A stretch of 7,142 nt of DNA from Nitrosarchaeum sp. (GTDB lineage Archaea; Thermoproteota; Nitrososphaeria; Nitrososphaerales; Nitrosopumilaceae), in contig SICY01000039.1 in assembly GCA_009697485.1 (NCBI GenBank), positions 1-7,142 on the forward strand, given 5' to 3'. Shown here piece after piece: positions 7,035 through 7,142 of the stretch; the stretch's first letter is position 1; each line of letters opens with the position of its first letter. Below the pieces are notes generated by a model. It saw only the letters and a list, made by a program, of their open reading frames with translations, made no database searches and was not told where the DNA came from. A program made the translations under genes and the position numbers.

Positions 7035-7142
7035 TTATGGATCTGCTTTTCTACGCATAAGACTAAATTCGGCGCGTTTTAGTTTTGTAGACTCTGCTAC
7101 ATCATCAGTCATATCATATAGATCATGGAGCTCCAAACCAGA
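7035..7142 (-). CDS. C-terminal 35 residues of an unidentified protein (cut by right window edge)
   Basis: On the minus strand a frame entering from the right edge is open for 35 codons and stops with TAA at 7035-7037. It reads SGLELHDLYDMTDDVAES..., ending FSLMRRKADP. The balanced amino-acid composition with no A-rich bias, and its fit against the convergent winged-helix gene, suggest a real gene end. Too little is visible to assign a family. Confidence 0.55.
   Translation of the reverse strand, partial: SGLELHDLYDMTDDVAESTKLKRAEFSLMRRKADP

Noticed and set aside
1..7142. CRISPR arrays, insertion sequences, inverted-repeat ends, tRNA genes or attachment sites
   Set aside because: Nothing of the kind was seen by eye: no regularly spaced repeats, transposase motifs or cloverleaf-like sequence in the short gaps between genes.

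Overview
The window is AT-rich, gene-dense DNA with no mobile element, CRISPR array, tRNA or rRNA gene that I can see. The genome is most likely archaeal, and I would guess a mesophilic ammonia-oxidising (Nitrosopumilus-like, Nitrososphaerota) lineage. The reasons are TATA boxes about 25-28 bp upstream of start codons instead of -35/-10 pairs, initiation that looks leaderless, frequent TTG starts, few Shine-Dalgarno sequences, and Lys/Ile/Asn-rich proteins. The organism assignment is inference; the nucleotide excision repair genes are of bacterial type and do not fix the host.

Positions 1-5560 (minus strand) hold a compact uvrB-uvrA-uvrC operon, transcribed from right to left. UvrB and UvrA are complete. 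UvrC is cut by the left window edge after its first 268 residues. uvrB and uvrA overlap by 14 bp, and uvrA and uvrC overlap by 4 bp (ATGA), which suggests translational coupling. UvrA and UvrB recognise and verify bulky DNA lesions, and UvrC makes the dual incision, so the operon supplies the whole damage-recognition and incision machinery.

Positions 5616-6248 (minus strand) hold a flavin-binding split-barrel protein related to pyridoxamine 5'-phosphate oxidase, 55 bp upstream of uvrB on the same strand. uvrB appears to have its own promoter in that gap.

Positions 6249-6323 form a divergent promoter region. To its right on the plus strand is a small Lys-rich gene whose reading frame breaks at a run of seven A's (6324-6553). 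It is followed by a small winged-helix-like protein with a strongly basic tail (6598-7023). The 3' end of an unidentified minus-strand gene (7035-7142) enters from the right edge, convergent with the winged-helix gene.

The main points for a second look are the small gene interrupted exactly at an in-phase A AAA AAA heptamer, and three genes (uvrB, the flavoprotein and the winged-helix gene) whose only sensible start is a TTG sitting where transcription should begin.
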